This document shows, piece after piece, positions 16,998-26,378 of a stretch of 64,000 nt of DNA. This DNA comes from Sulfurimonas sp. HSL3-2. Its GTDB lineage: Bacteria; Campylobacterota; Campylobacteria; Campylobacterales; Sulfurimonadaceae. Position 1 is the stretch's first letter. Each line of letters begins with the position of its first letter. The translations under genes were made by a program, and so were the position numbers. The stretch spans positions 434,001 to 498,000 of the forward strand of contig NZ_CP147917.1 in NCBI RefSeq assembly GCF_039645965.1, read 5' to 3'. The notes beneath the pieces were generated by a model, which was not told where the DNA came from, did not search any database, and saw only the letters and a program-made list of their open reading frames with translations.

Positions 16998-18512
16998 GTG
17001 GAAAACATACTTATTGACATATCATACGAGAATCCTGCAGGTCAAGATTTGAAATATGACGATGCTTTTGTACAGATCGAACTTGAAGTAGATAAGTCCT
17101 ACAGTGTGAGTGCTGAGGAAGATACAGACTGGCAAAATGTTAAAAATAACTGTAATGATTTTCTAAAAATGAAATCAAAAGATTTGAAAATCGCCGTTTG
17201 GTGGCTTTTTGCCAACTGGCATTTAGACAAGTGGACGGGATTGTCTCAGTCGTTAGTCGTCTTTAACCAATTCTTAGAAAAATATAATGAAAGTCTTTTT
17301 CCTAAACCAGTTAAGGCTAGACAAAATACATTGGTATGGTTAGAATCGATTTTGACAAGAGAGATCGTAGAGAAAAAGCTTTTTCAAGATGAATTGACAA
17401 ACAGTGCTGAACTAAGCGAACTGTTTCAAAGTACTCAAAACACCTTTAAAGAGCTTATGCAATCCGATGATAACTACTTCAGCAAAATAATCCGCCATCT
17501 AAAAAGTCTGGAGCCGCAAACTGTCAAGAGTACTCCCGAACAACTTCCTCATAAAGAGAAAAAAGCAGATTTAAATAAAAAAGAGATACTAAAACAGGAA
17601 TCCACAAAAGAGGAAAAACCGATTCATGTCATTAAGAACAAAGATGAAGCTTTTAAAGTCTTTCAAAACTTTAAGAAATCGGCATCTATGTTAAGTGAAT
17701 ACTATAGAAAAGAAAACCCGTTCGATCTTAAAGCCATAAAAATATCCAGAATGCTCTCTTGGATAAATGTCGAAGATATTCCTGTACACAAAGAGGGCCT
17801 GACACAGATCAATCCTCCTTCGGAAACGACGCTTTTAAAGATCCGGGAGACTTTTGAAAGTGGAGAGAAGGAAGAAGTTTTTAAACTCCTGCAGGCTACC
17901 TTGGAAAGATCTCCTTATTGGCTGGACGGACATTATGAATCATACAAAATACTTGAAGAGGCCGGCAGACATTATGAAGCGCAAGAGATATTAAACAATC
18001 TGGTCGCTTTCATTGACTCGCATAAAGGGCTGGAAGATCTGAAGTTTAAAAATGACACTCCTTTCATATCACATGAATTACAGCATTTTTTACATACAAA
18101 GATAACAAACAACGAAGAACAGGCAAAAAAAGCTACTGCTGCGGATGCTATGGAAGACATATTTTCCAAGATCAAAAAAATCACTCAAAACCATCAAACA
18201 AAGGAGGCGATGCAATTACTTCAAAATGAATATAACGCAGCTTTAAATTATGAAGACAAATTTAGACTGCGCTTGGAACTTGTGAAGCTGAATATCATAA
18301 ATAAAAAAAACAAAATGACTTCAGCTCTTCTGTCCGGTCTTGAACAAGATGTACAGAAATACCATTTGGATGAATGGCACCCCGATTTGGCTTTAGAAGT
18401 ATATACACTGTTTTTAAAGCATTTTGACGGTCAACAAAACGAAGAAAAAATAAACAATGTCTATGAGCGTCTATGTAAGATAGATGTCTCACAGGCATTC
18501 AATTTAAAATAA
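16998..18512 (+). CDS. tssA: T6SS protein TssA (VasJ/ImpA family)
   Basis: Baseplate/sheath-assembly protein that primes tail polymerisation. The 504-residue protein begins with the ImpA_N domain (about 5-130, with YENPAGQDLKYDDAF) and contains the family's C-terminal block around residues 270-350 (SPYWLDGHYESYKILEEAGR), followed by a helical tail with the DEWHPDLALEVY motif. The start is GTG 16998, because an in-frame TGA lies at 16992-16994; AAGG at 16988 gives suitable spacing. First gene of the core operon. Confidence 0.9.
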   Translation: MENILIDISYENPAGQDLKYDDAFVQIELEVDKSYSVSAEEDTDWQNVKNNCNDFLKMKSKDLKIAVWWLFANWHLDKWTGLSQSLVVFNQFLEKYNESLFPKPVKARQNTLVWLESILTREIVEKKLFQDELTNSAELSELFQSTQNTFKELMQSDDNYFSKIIRHLKSLEPQTVKSTPEQLPHKEKKADLNKKEILKQESTKEEKPIHVIKNKDEAFKVFQNFKKSASMLSEYYRKENPFDLKAIKISRMLSWINVEDIPVHKEGLTQINPPSETTLLKIRETFESGEKEEVFKLLQATLERSPYWLDGHYESYKILEEAGRHYEAQEILNNLVAFIDSHKGLEDLKFKNDTPFISHELQHFLHTKITNNEEQAKKATAADAMEDIFSKIKKITQNHQTKEAMQLLQNEYNAALNYEDKFRLRLELVKLNIINKKNKMTSALLSGLEQDVQKYHLDEWHPDLALEVYTLFLKHFDGQQNEEKINNVYERLCKIDVSQAFNLK

Positions 18513-18521
18513 GGAGAAACA

Positions 18522-19004
18522 ATGAACAAACAGTCAGAGTCACCAAAAGAAAGGATTAACGTCACCTACAAACCCGCAACGGGAGACGCTACGGAAGAGA
18601 TTGAAATACCTTATAAACTTACTATTTTAGGTAACTACAATCCAAATGCAGAAAAGTTGCCGATTGAAGATAGAAAGGCTATTAAAATCGATAAAAACAA
18701 TTTTAACGATGTGCTAAAAGAGCAAAAACTTTCGGTTACGTTTGATGTTCCGAGCAAATTAACGGATGATGAAGATGCATCTTTAAATGTCAATTTGAAC
18801 ATAAACAGTATGAAGGATTTTTCACCGGAAAGCATTGTTGAAAATGTTGAAGAACTTAAAGTACTAATGGAACTAAGAAAGTCTTTAGTGGCATTAAAAG
18901 GTCCTTTAGGAAATGTCCCTGCATTTAGAAATGCTATTGAAAATGCTATCTCTGACAAAGAAGAAAGAGATAAGTTAATGAGTGAACTTAATTTAAAATC
19001 TTAG
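18522..19004 (+). CDS. tssB: T6SS contractile sheath small subunit TssB (VipA)
   Basis: A 160-residue protein matching TssB. It shows the N-terminal RINVTYKPATGDATEEIEIP strand region, the LTILGNYNP block and a C-terminal helix that interlocks with TssC. It begins 9 bases after tssA with a strong AAGGAG site and is followed by tssC after 14 bases. With TssC it forms the cytoplasmic sheath whose contraction pushes the Hcp tube out. Confidence 0.95.
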   Translation: MNKQSESPKERINVTYKPATGDATEEIEIPYKLTILGNYNPNAEKLPIEDRKAIKIDKNNFNDVLKEQKLSVTFDVPSKLTDDEDASLNVNLNINSMKDFSPESIVENVEELKVLMELRKSLVALKGPLGNVPAFRNAIENAISDKEERDKLMSELNLKS

Positions 19005-19018
19005 GAAAGGATAAATAG

Positions 19019-20494
19019 ATGTCTGTAGTAGAAGCAACAGCGGCAAGTAATGAAGCCGTTAACGGAAGTTTGTTAGACAATATTATTGCGCAAACAAGTA
19101 TAACACGAGAAGATGACACATATACTGTCGTAAAGTCCGGAGTGGGTGCACTTATAGAAGAGTTGATCAAGTCGAATAATCCAGATGAAAAGGTCAATAA
19201 AACGGTTATCGATAAGATGATCGCAGAGATTGATGCAAAGATCTCCGCTCAAATGGATGAGATCCTGCATCATGAAAAATTTCAAGAACTTGAATCTAAA
19301 TGGCGCGGTCTGTACTTTTTAGTTGAAAGAACAGACTTTAGAGAAAACATTTTGATGGAGATGATAAACGTCACAAAAGAGGATCTGATAGAAGACTTCG
19401 AAGATTGTTTAGACATTACGCAAACAGGACTGTACAAGCATGTCTATACATCTGGTTACGGTCAATTCGGTGGAGAACCTGTTGGAACGATCGTTGCCGA
19501 TTACGAGATCGCTCCGTCTAATGTAGATATGAAGTTTATGACCAAGATGGCTTCTATTTCAGCTATGGCACATGCACCTTTGATCACGGCTGCGGGACCT
19601 AAGTTCTTTGGACTTGATTCTTTTGAAGGCATGCCGAATCTAAAAGATCTGGAAGATGTGATGAACTCACCTCAATTTGCCGCATGGAAAGGTTTTAGAA
19701 AAAACGAAGATTCAAGATATGTCGGTATGACACTTCCGAGATTTCTACTAAGAGCACCTTATGATCCTGAGGATAATCCAATTTCGAAATTCGTTTACCA
19801 GGAAGATGTTTCGAAATCACATGAAAACTACCTTTGGGGAAGTACGGTATACACATTTGCAAGCAAACTGACTGATTCATTTGCAAACTTCAGATGGTGT
19901 ACGAATATTATCGGACCTATGAGTGGTGGAGAAGTAAGAGACCTGCCTGTACATACTTTTGAAAGCATGGGTGATGTTGAGATGAAAATCCCGACGGAAA
20001 TATTGGTATCTGATAGAAGAGAGTATGAACTGGCACAAGAAGGATTCATCCCTCTAGTAATGAGAAAAGGCAGCAATTCGGCTGCATTCTTTGCTGCAAA
20101 CTCTGCACAACAACCAAAAATATTTGCGGATACTCCCGAAGGTAACGAAGCAGAGCTTAATTACAAACTTGGCACTCAGCTTCCTTATCTGTTTGCTGTT
20201 ACAAGAATGGCACATTACATCAAAGTCCTTCAAAGAGAACACATCGGTTCTTGGAGAGAAAGAGAAGATCTTGAGAGAGAACTTAACAAATGGGCTAAGC
20301 AATATGTAGCAAATCAGGAAAATCCAAGTGCGGAAATAAGAAGTAAAAGACCGTTTAAAGCGATCAAAATCGATGTCGAAGATATCGAAAAAGATCCGGG
20401 CTGGTACAAAGTGAAGATCGCTCTAAGACCTCACTTTAAGTATATGGGTGCCAACTTCGAACTTTCTTTAGTCGGAAAGCTGGATAAAGATTAA
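19019..20494 (+). CDS. tssC: T6SS contractile sheath large subunit TssC (VipB)
   Basis: A 491-residue protein with the hallmark TssC blocks ESKWRGLYFLVERTDF near 90, GMTLPRFLLRAPYDP near 240, and ENYLWGSTVYTFAS near 270. The C-terminal CPG-like handshake region ends in LSLVGKLDKD. Length is typical. Partner of TssB in the sheath. The stop and the start of tssE share a base (TAATG), indicating translational coupling. Confidence 0.96.
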   Translation: MSVVEATAASNEAVNGSLLDNIIAQTSITREDDTYTVVKSGVGALIEELIKSNNPDEKVNKTVIDKMIAEIDAKISAQMDEILHHEKFQELESKWRGLYFLVERTDFRENILMEMINVTKEDLIEDFEDCLDITQTGLYKHVYTSGYGQFGGEPVGTIVADYEIAPSNVDMKFMTKMASISAMAHAPLITAAGPKFFGLDSFEGMPNLKDLEDVMNSPQFAAWKGFRKNEDSRYVGMTLPRFLLRAPYDPEDNPISKFVYQEDVSKSHENYLWGSTVYTFASKLTDSFANFRWCTNIIGPMSGGEVRDLPVHTFESMGDVEMKIPTEILVSDRREYELAQEGFIPLVMRKGSNSAAFFAANSAQQPKIFADTPEGNEAELNYKLGTQLPYLFAVTRMAHYIKVLQREHIGSWREREDLERELNKWAKQYVANQENPSAEIRSKRPFKAIKIDVEDIEKDPGWYKVKIALRPHFKYMGANFELSLVGKLDKD

Positions 20495-20910
20495 TGTATA
20501 AAGGGAGTTTATTCGAGCGTTTAACGCCTCAAGCACAGACTGTGAAATATGGTAGTGAAGAGGAAGCATTATACACTTCAATAGCATTGAATTTGTCTCG
20601 AATATTCTCCTCTAATGCAGGAAGTGCAGAGATCGCTTTGGATTATGGAAGACCGGATCTGGACAATATTAGTTTTAATTTAAATGAATCGATCAATGCG
20701 ATCGAGCACAACTCAAAACTAACTATTGATAAATATGAACCGAGACTTTCTAAAGTACATGTAAGCGTGAATAAAGAGCATTTACAAAAAAACGAGATGA
20801 GTATCTTTATTGAAGGTTCTGTAAAGATAAATAAAAAGATGAAAAAGATTAGTTTCAAAGCTGATCTTTTTAAAAGCGGCGGAGTGAAAGTACATACACA
20901 TGGAATTTAA
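20494..20910 (+). CDS. tssE: T6SS baseplate wedge protein TssE (gp25-like)
   Basis: A 138-residue protein that begins GSLFERLTPQ and carries SIALNLSRIF and the YGRPDLDN motif, the gp25/TssE signature. In many TssE proteins the helix before this motif reads NLxRLLNTRxG; here it is NLSRIFSSNAG, a modest departure. TssE links the baseplate to the first sheath ring. It overlaps tssF by 11 bases. Confidence 0.88.
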   Translation: MYKGSLFERLTPQAQTVKYGSEEEALYTSIALNLSRIFSSNAGSAEIALDYGRPDLDNISFNLNESINAIEHNSKLTIDKYEPRLSKVHVSVNKEHLQKNEMSIFIEGSVKINKKMKKISFKADLFKSGGVKVHTHGI

Positions 20911-22675
20911 TGACTACTACAGACAAGAGCTAAGCGCTCTAAGAGTTGAAGGGGCGGAGTTTTCAAAGAAAAATCCCGGATTATCGACTTTTTTATCAAA
21001 AGAAGGTCAAGACCCCGATGTAGAAAGACTCTTAGAGGGGTTCGCTTTTTTAACCGGTCGATTAAAACAACAGATACACAGAGAACTACCGGAAGTTTCT
21101 CATACACTTGTGCAACTATTATGGCCAAACTATGTACGTCCCATACCTTCATACACAATTGTGCAGTATGAACCTTTACGTGATGAAAATGAAACAGTCG
21201 TCGTTAAGAAAAACAGCAAGATACTGAGTAAAAGTGTCGCTGACGGTGTTCAATGCCGTTTTAAAACTTCATATGATACAGAAGTCATGGCGCTCGATAT
21301 AGATAAGATCAACTATTTTGTCCATGGAGAAAAAAGTTCCATCGAACTTGATCTTAAAATGACATCTTCAGGTTCTCTTGATGATCTTAATTTAAAAAAA
21401 CTCCGGTTCTTTTTAGGTGGTTCTAAATTCATCGCAAAAGATATGTATATGCTCTTAATGCGTTTTCTTGAGTCGATCGAACTAGAGATCATCGGTTCTG
21501 ATGAAGAAGATGTAAAGAAGATCACTTTAGACGCAAATTCAGTAAAAGCTGTCGGCTTTCATATGAATGAGAAATTAGCTTCATATCCTCTTAATATATT
21601 TGACGGATATGTTTTACTGCAGGAGTACTTTTGTTATCCTGATAAATTCTTATTTGTCGATCTTTTCAATTTGGAAAAAATAGCTACGATTGATAAAGAG
21701 TTCTTAAAAAAAGCTCGGACTTTTAGCATTCAATTTCACTTTTCTAAAAGATTGGAAAGTAATGAACTTCCGACAAAAGAGAGCTTTAATCTTTTTTGTA
21801 CACCTGCGATCAATCTGTTTGAAACGGAAGCAGTACCGATTAGAAAAAATGCGATGCAGGACGAATACTTAGTCGTGCCTGCAGATATCTCAAAAGAACA
21901 CAGTGAAGTTTACTCTATTGAAAATGTTCGAGGGTGGATTCAGTCAAAAAATCGTTATGACGATTATCAGCTTTTTGAATCATTTGAACATAATGATAAT
22001 GCACAATATTACTCTACAAGGGTAAAACTTTCTATTGACGGCGAAAGAACGAACACGTATTTACGTTTTGCATCAAACGGAGGAGCAGAAGAAAATATAG
22101 AAAACTCCAATAGTACGGTATCGGTACATATTATATGTACCAATAAAAACACACCTAATGAGGCGCTGTTATTGGGTGATGTCAATTTGCCAGATCCACT
22201 TTCATCTACGGAAAAATTGAAATTTAAAAATATAACTATTCCAACTTCTTCTTATCCGCCACCGATCGACGGTGACTTTTTATGGAAGATCATCTCGAAT
22301 ATGTCTCTTAACTATTTGTCGTTGGATAATATCCAGGCACTTAGAAAGATCATAGAAAGTTATGACTTCATCGGTGCAAATGACATAAAACGAAGAGAAA
22401 AAACATCGGTAATGCTGCAAGGTCTTAAATCTATCAAATATAGAACTATTGAGATGATCGATCAGGGACTTCCAATTCGAGGGATAGAAGCTTTATTACT
22501 GCTTGACCCTACTAAATTCGAATGTTTGGGAGATGCTTTTATATTTTGTTCGATCTTAAATGAGTTTTTAGCTCTGTACGGGAACATAAACTCTTTTCAT
22601 CAATTAACGGTAGATATGCTTGATGAGGATATCTTTACCTGGCAACCTAAAATGGGAACAAAGGCTCTGGGGTAG
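20900..22675 (+). CDS. tssF: T6SS baseplate protein TssF
   Basis: A 591-residue protein with the typical N-terminus NDYYRQELSALRVEGAEFSK, DPDVERLLEGFAFLTGRL near 40, and QLLWPNYVRPIPS near 72, which are diagnostic of TssF. Later segments include the NLPDPLSST block and the C-terminal LRKIIESYDF region. It forms the wedge with TssG, TssE and TssK. The stop TAG (22673-22675) is directly followed by the tssG start. Confidence 0.94.
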   Translation: MEFNDYYRQELSALRVEGAEFSKKNPGLSTFLSKEGQDPDVERLLEGFAFLTGRLKQQIHRELPEVSHTLVQLLWPNYVRPIPSYTIVQYEPLRDENETVVVKKNSKILSKSVADGVQCRFKTSYDTEVMALDIDKINYFVHGEKSSIELDLKMTSSGSLDDLNLKKLRFFLGGSKFIAKDMYMLLMRFLESIELEIIGSDEEDVKKITLDANSVKAVGFHMNEKLASYPLNIFDGYVLLQEYFCYPDKFLFVDLFNLEKIATIDKEFLKKARTFSIQFHFSKRLESNELPTKESFNLFCTPAINLFETEAVPIRKNAMQDEYLVVPADISKEHSEVYSIENVRGWIQSKNRYDDYQLFESFEHNDNAQYYSTRVKLSIDGERTNTYLRFASNGGAEENIENSNSTVSVHIICTNKNTPNEALLLGDVNLPDPLSSTEKLKFKNITIPTSSYPPPIDGDFLWKIISNMSLNYLSLDNIQALRKIIESYDFIGANDIKRREKTSVMLQGLKSIKYRTIEMIDQGLPIRGIEALLLLDPTKFECLGDAFIFCSILNEFLALYGNINSFHQLTVDMLDEDIFTWQPKMGTKALG

Positions 22676-23671
22676 ATGATGAATATTGACACTATAAATC
22701 AAAGTATCGAGTTAAATATTAAAAAATATAGCCTACCTCAGGCTATTAGAGTGATCTTACACTATTTAAAAGAGCTTTATCAGACATCAGATTATGAATT
22801 GCTTTACAAAAAAATACGTTTTGAAGGGAACTCTTCACTGGCATTTCAAAAAAGTGAACTTGACTCTATTGAGTTTTTTGAAAATGAAGCTGCAGGAAAA
22901 CGGGTCAGTGTAAAAATCAACTTTTTAAGTCTTTTTGGAAGTTCTTCTCCGCTTCCAAGTCACTACAACGAAACGGTTTTAAGAAGTTTTGAGGGTGATA
23001 GGATCTTATATGATTTTCTAAATCTCTTCAATCATAATTTGCAGAGATTTATTTATCCGGTGTGGGAAAAACACAGATATTACGTCAAATATAATAAAGA
23101 CTTAAAAGATGGTTTTTCCAAATATCTGCTTTCACTTTTGGGTCTATACGCCAACTTCGATGTTGAACATAATAAGTTGGATTTTCAAAAGATCATGCCT
23201 TATATTGGTGTACTCAGTATGCGCCAAAAATCTGCAGGAACACTTACTTCGATCTTACGCCATTACCTTGGGTTTGATGAGATCGAAATTTTGCAATGTA
23301 TAAAGATGCAATCGAAGATCCCTTCTTGGCAATACGCAAGACTTGGACAAACAAACAGCCAGCTCGGTGTGAATCTAAATATTGGTGAATTTGTCATAAA
23401 CAAAACATCAAAATTCAGAATTTTGCTTAACAACGTAAGGGTAGAAGATATGCTCAGGTACAGCATTCATGGAAATAAAATGGATGAGCTTAATGACCTT
23501 ATTTCTTTCGCTTTGAATGAACCTTTGGAATATGACGTATGTCTTGGGATCAATGAAGAAAATAAGGTGAGTTGTGTTTTGGATGAATCCGAGAAGAGAT
23601 ACATAGGAATTAATTGCTGGATAGGGGAACCGACCGGAAATGAACAGATTATTATTGCACAAAAAGGTTAG
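22676..23671 (+). CDS. tssG: T6SS baseplate protein TssG
   Basis: A 331-residue protein with the TssG pattern FFENEAAGKRVSVKINFLSLFGSSSPLP (about 68-95), LYDFLNLFNHNLQRFIYPVWEK (about 110-130) and a C-terminal RILLNNVRVEDM segment. It pairs with TssF in the baseplate wedge. Two adjacent ATGs (22676 and 22679) are possible starts. tssH begins three bases after its stop. Confidence 0.93.
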   Translation: MMNIDTINQSIELNIKKYSLPQAIRVILHYLKELYQTSDYELLYKKIRFEGNSSLAFQKSELDSIEFFENEAAGKRVSVKINFLSLFGSSSPLPSHYNETVLRSFEGDRILYDFLNLFNHNLQRFIYPVWEKHRYYVKYNKDLKDGFSKYLLSLLGLYANFDVEHNKLDFQKIMPYIGVLSMRQKSAGTLTSILRHYLGFDEIEILQCIKMQSKIPSWQYARLGQTNSQLGVNLNIGEFVINKTSKFRILLNNVRVEDMLRYSIHGNKMDELNDLISFALNEPLEYDVCLGINEENKVSCVLDESEKRYIGINCWIGEPTGNEQIIIAQKG

Positions 23672-23673
23672 AA

Positions 23674-26241
23674 ATGAAATTTGAATTACGTGAGTTGATA
23701 AACGCATTGGATACAAAAACAAAGATACATCTTCAAAATGCTGCATCGAGATGTGTTGAGAGATCGGGAAACGAAATTTTAATCGAAGATGTTTTATTTG
23801 TGATGTGTGAAGATGAAAAATCATTGTTTAACGCACTTATGACACATTATAGCATTGAACAAGAATCAATGGTAGAAGCTCTACAACACGGTGTAAAAGT
23901 CAATGCAACTGAGAGCAGCAGTCCTGTCTTTTCCAATCTGCTTATTCAATTGCTGGAAGACTCGTATCTCATTGCAAAAATGCAGTTGAACGTGAATGAA
24001 ATCTCAGACGCGGCAATTATCTTATCATTGTTTGATAATGGTATCAAATACTCCAATACACAGTATTTCAGACTTTTGCAAAATATACCTTTTGATGAAG
24101 TGAAAAGTTTGATAGAAGGCTTAAATGAAGAAGCCGTGGAAAATGGCGAGGCGCAAAGAAAAAGCGCTAATAAGAAAATAAAAACTTCTGCAGAGTTAGA
24201 TAAATATACTACAAACCTAACACAACTTGCAAAAGATGGAGAGATCGACCCTGTACTTTGCCGAGACGATGAGATCAAACAGGCAATAGATATTTTACTG
24301 CGAAGAAGAAAGAACAATCCGATTATGGTTGGAGAAGCCGGAGTCGGTAAAACGGCAGTAGTCGAAGGTCTGGCATTAAAAGTGGTCAACCATGAGGTAC
24401 CGACACAACTCTACAATGCACAGATATTATCTCTTGATCTAGGTGCATTGCAAGCAGGAGCAGGAGTAAAAGGAGAGTTTGAAAGAAGACTTCAAGCGGT
24501 CATTAATGAAATACAAAACTCGCCGGAGTTTATTATTTTATTTATCGATGAAGCCCATACGCTAATCGGTGCAGGAGGCAATGAGGGAAGCGGAGATGCT
24601 GCGAACCTTTTAAAACCTGCATTGGCACGGGGACAACTAAGAACGATAGCTGCGACAACATGGCTTGAATATAGAAAATATTTTGAAAAAGATCCGGCAC
24701 TGTCGAGAAGATTTCAAAAGATCGATCTTTTAGAACCGACTGTTGATGAAGCCGTCACCATTTTACGAGGTATTGCGAAAAAGTATGAAGAGGTACATGA
24801 AGTCTATATAGAAGATGAAGCATTGCAAGCCGCTGCTTCTCTTTCGGCAAGATACATAACAGGCAGACAGCTTCCCGACAAAGCGATAGATGTTTTAGAC
24901 ACCGCTTGTGCCAATGTAAAGATAAGCCAGACCAATGTGCCGTTTGTACTGCAAAAGCTTTACACTCAGATAGAAGAGTTAAAAAGAAAAGAAGAGTTTT
25001 TAATACGAGACAACAATAGAGGAATAAAAGATTATTCTGCACAACTGACATCCCTTGTAGATGAGATCACTCAGCTTGAAGAAGAGGCTGTGATCATTAA
25101 AGAGTCTTGGCAGGAACAAAAAAGTGCAATGGAAGAGCTACAGCAAGCGCTCAAAGAGAATGAACACGATAAAGTCCGTCCTTTACATGAAAAGATCGAT
25201 TTACTGCATGAACAAAATAGATATATTCATAAACATGTAACAAAAGAGCAGATCGCAGAAGTTATCTCATCTTGGACAGGCATACCTCTTGGCAATATGA
25301 TCAATAAGCAGATCCAAAAAGTTATTGATCTGGAAAATTCTATGAAAGAAAGAATCATCGGACAAGAAGAAGCTATTGAATATATCAATCAATTTTTACA
25401 GATTTCCATGGCAGGACTTAAAAAAGAGAATGCTCCTGCAGGAGTTTTTTTACTTGTAGGTCCGAGCGGTGTGGGTAAAACGGAAACCGCATTAAGTATA
25501 GCCGACCTTATCTTCGGCGGTGAAAGATTTATTACGACGATCAATATGACCGAGTTCCAAGAAAAACATACTGTCTCAAGACTGATCGGTTCACCGCCGG
25601 GCTACATAGGATACGGAGAAGGCGGACAGCTTACGGACCCTGTTAGAGTCAAGCCTTATTCGGTGGTACTTTTAGATGAAATAGAAAAAGCCCATCCTGA
25701 AATTTTGAACCTTTTTTACCAGATGTTCGACAAAGGTGTTTTAAACGACGGCGAGGGACGTACCATCGACTTTAAAAACACAATCATCGTGATGACATCA
25801 AATTTAGCGACTGCTGAAATAACTGAATTGTGTACAAATGATCAAGACATTACAATGGATGAGATAAAAGAACATATAACACCTATTCTTTCTGCTTATC
25901 TCCAACCTGCATTGCTTGGAAGGATGAACATAATCCCATATCTCAATCTTAAAGATGAAGCCTTAAAAGAGATAACAAAACTCAAGTTACAGTTTATCCG
26001 TAATCAATTAGCCAAAAAAGAGATCGAGTTTCATTACGATGATTCACTTTTAGAATTTGTCGCTGCTTTGTCAAATGCACGAGATACGGGAGCTAGAAAT
26101 ATAGAGCTGATCATAAATAACAAAATTATGCCAAAGCTTTCAAAGATCATGTTAAATGCAGCGGTTGAAAAACAGATTATCAGACAGTTACATATCAATG
26201 TGGATGAAAACCAAGAAATCATTGTAAGGAGTGAGTTATGA
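23674..26241 (+). CDS. tssH: T6SS sheath-recycling AAA+ ATPase ClpV (TssH)
   Basis: An 855-residue Hsp100 protein that disassembles contracted TssB/TssC sheath. It has a ClpN-type N-terminal domain (about 1-150), a first AAA+ module with Walker A GEAGVGKT at about 219-226 and Walker B LFIDEAH, a coiled middle domain (about 430-540), and a second AAA+ module with GPSGVGKT at about 596-603 and VVLLDEIEKAHPE. Both ATP sites look intact. The N-terminal residues fit the ClpV subgroup rather than ClpB, and the position in the operon settles it. Its stop overlaps the next small gene by four bases. Confidence 0.95.
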   Translation: MKFELRELINALDTKTKIHLQNAASRCVERSGNEILIEDVLFVMCEDEKSLFNALMTHYSIEQESMVEALQHGVKVNATESSSPVFSNLLIQLLEDSYLIAKMQLNVNEISDAAIILSLFDNGIKYSNTQYFRLLQNIPFDEVKSLIEGLNEEAVENGEAQRKSANKKIKTSAELDKYTTNLTQLAKDGEIDPVLCRDDEIKQAIDILLRRRKNNPIMVGEAGVGKTAVVEGLALKVVNHEVPTQLYNAQILSLDLGALQAGAGVKGEFERRLQAVINEIQNSPEFIILFIDEAHTLIGAGGNEGSGDAANLLKPALARGQLRTIAATTWLEYRKYFEKDPALSRRFQKIDLLEPTVDEAVTILRGIAKKYEEVHEVYIEDEALQAAASLSARYITGRQLPDKAIDVLDTACANVKISQTNVPFVLQKLYTQIEELKRKEEFLIRDNNRGIKDYSAQLTSLVDEITQLEEEAVIIKESWQEQKSAMEELQQALKENEHDKVRPLHEKIDLLHEQNRYIHKHVTKEQIAEVISSWTGIPLGNMINKQIQKVIDLENSMKERIIGQEEAIEYINQFLQISMAGLKKENAPAGVFLLVGPSGVGKTETALSIADLIFGGERFITTINMTEFQEKHTVSRLIGSPPGYIGYGEGGQLTDPVRVKPYSVVLLDEIEKAHPEILNLFYQMFDKGVLNDGEGRTIDFKNTIIVMTSNLATAEITELCTNDQDITMDEIKEHITPILSAYLQPALLGRMNIIPYLNLKDEALKEITKLKLQFIRNQLAKKEIEFHYDDSLLEFVAALSNARDTGARNIELIINNKIMPKLSKIMLNAAVEKQIIRQLHINVDENQEIIVRSEL

Positions 26242-26375
26242 AAAAAAAATCTCTGTTTATCATGCTAAGTATGATTTTAGTGAGTATGTCATTTACGGCT
26301 TGTAGTTCTTTTAAAGAAACTTATAAACCCCTATATCAAGTAAAACCGACTGTAGAAAAAGTGGAGGAGAAATAA
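26238..26375 (+). CDS. 45-residue small lipoprotein encoded between tssH and fha
   Basis: ATG 26238 overlaps the tssH stop (ATGA), and the frame ends at TAA 26373-26375, three bases before fha. The peptide starts MKKKSLFIML, has a hydrophobic signal and a near-consensus lipobox (SFTAC, Cys22), and leaves a 24-residue charged tail beginning SSFKETYKP. The GTGAGTT sequence before the ATG is a weak site, but the coupling on both sides argues strongly for a real gene. Outer-membrane lipoproteins such as TagQ act in P. aeruginosa threonine-phosphorylation control; position beside fha suggests a similar link, as inference only. It is too short to find by a 60-residue cut-off. Confidence 0.7.
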   Translation: MKKKSLFIMLSMILVSMSFTACSSFKETYKPLYQVKPTVEKVEEK

Positions 26376-26378
26376 ACC

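Noticed and set aside
20305-20400. Second ClpB-type or Rhs element in the T6SS locus
   Set aside because: No YD-repeat (Rhs) sequence was found in any large ORF, and the only Hsp100 present has ClpV context and N-domain.
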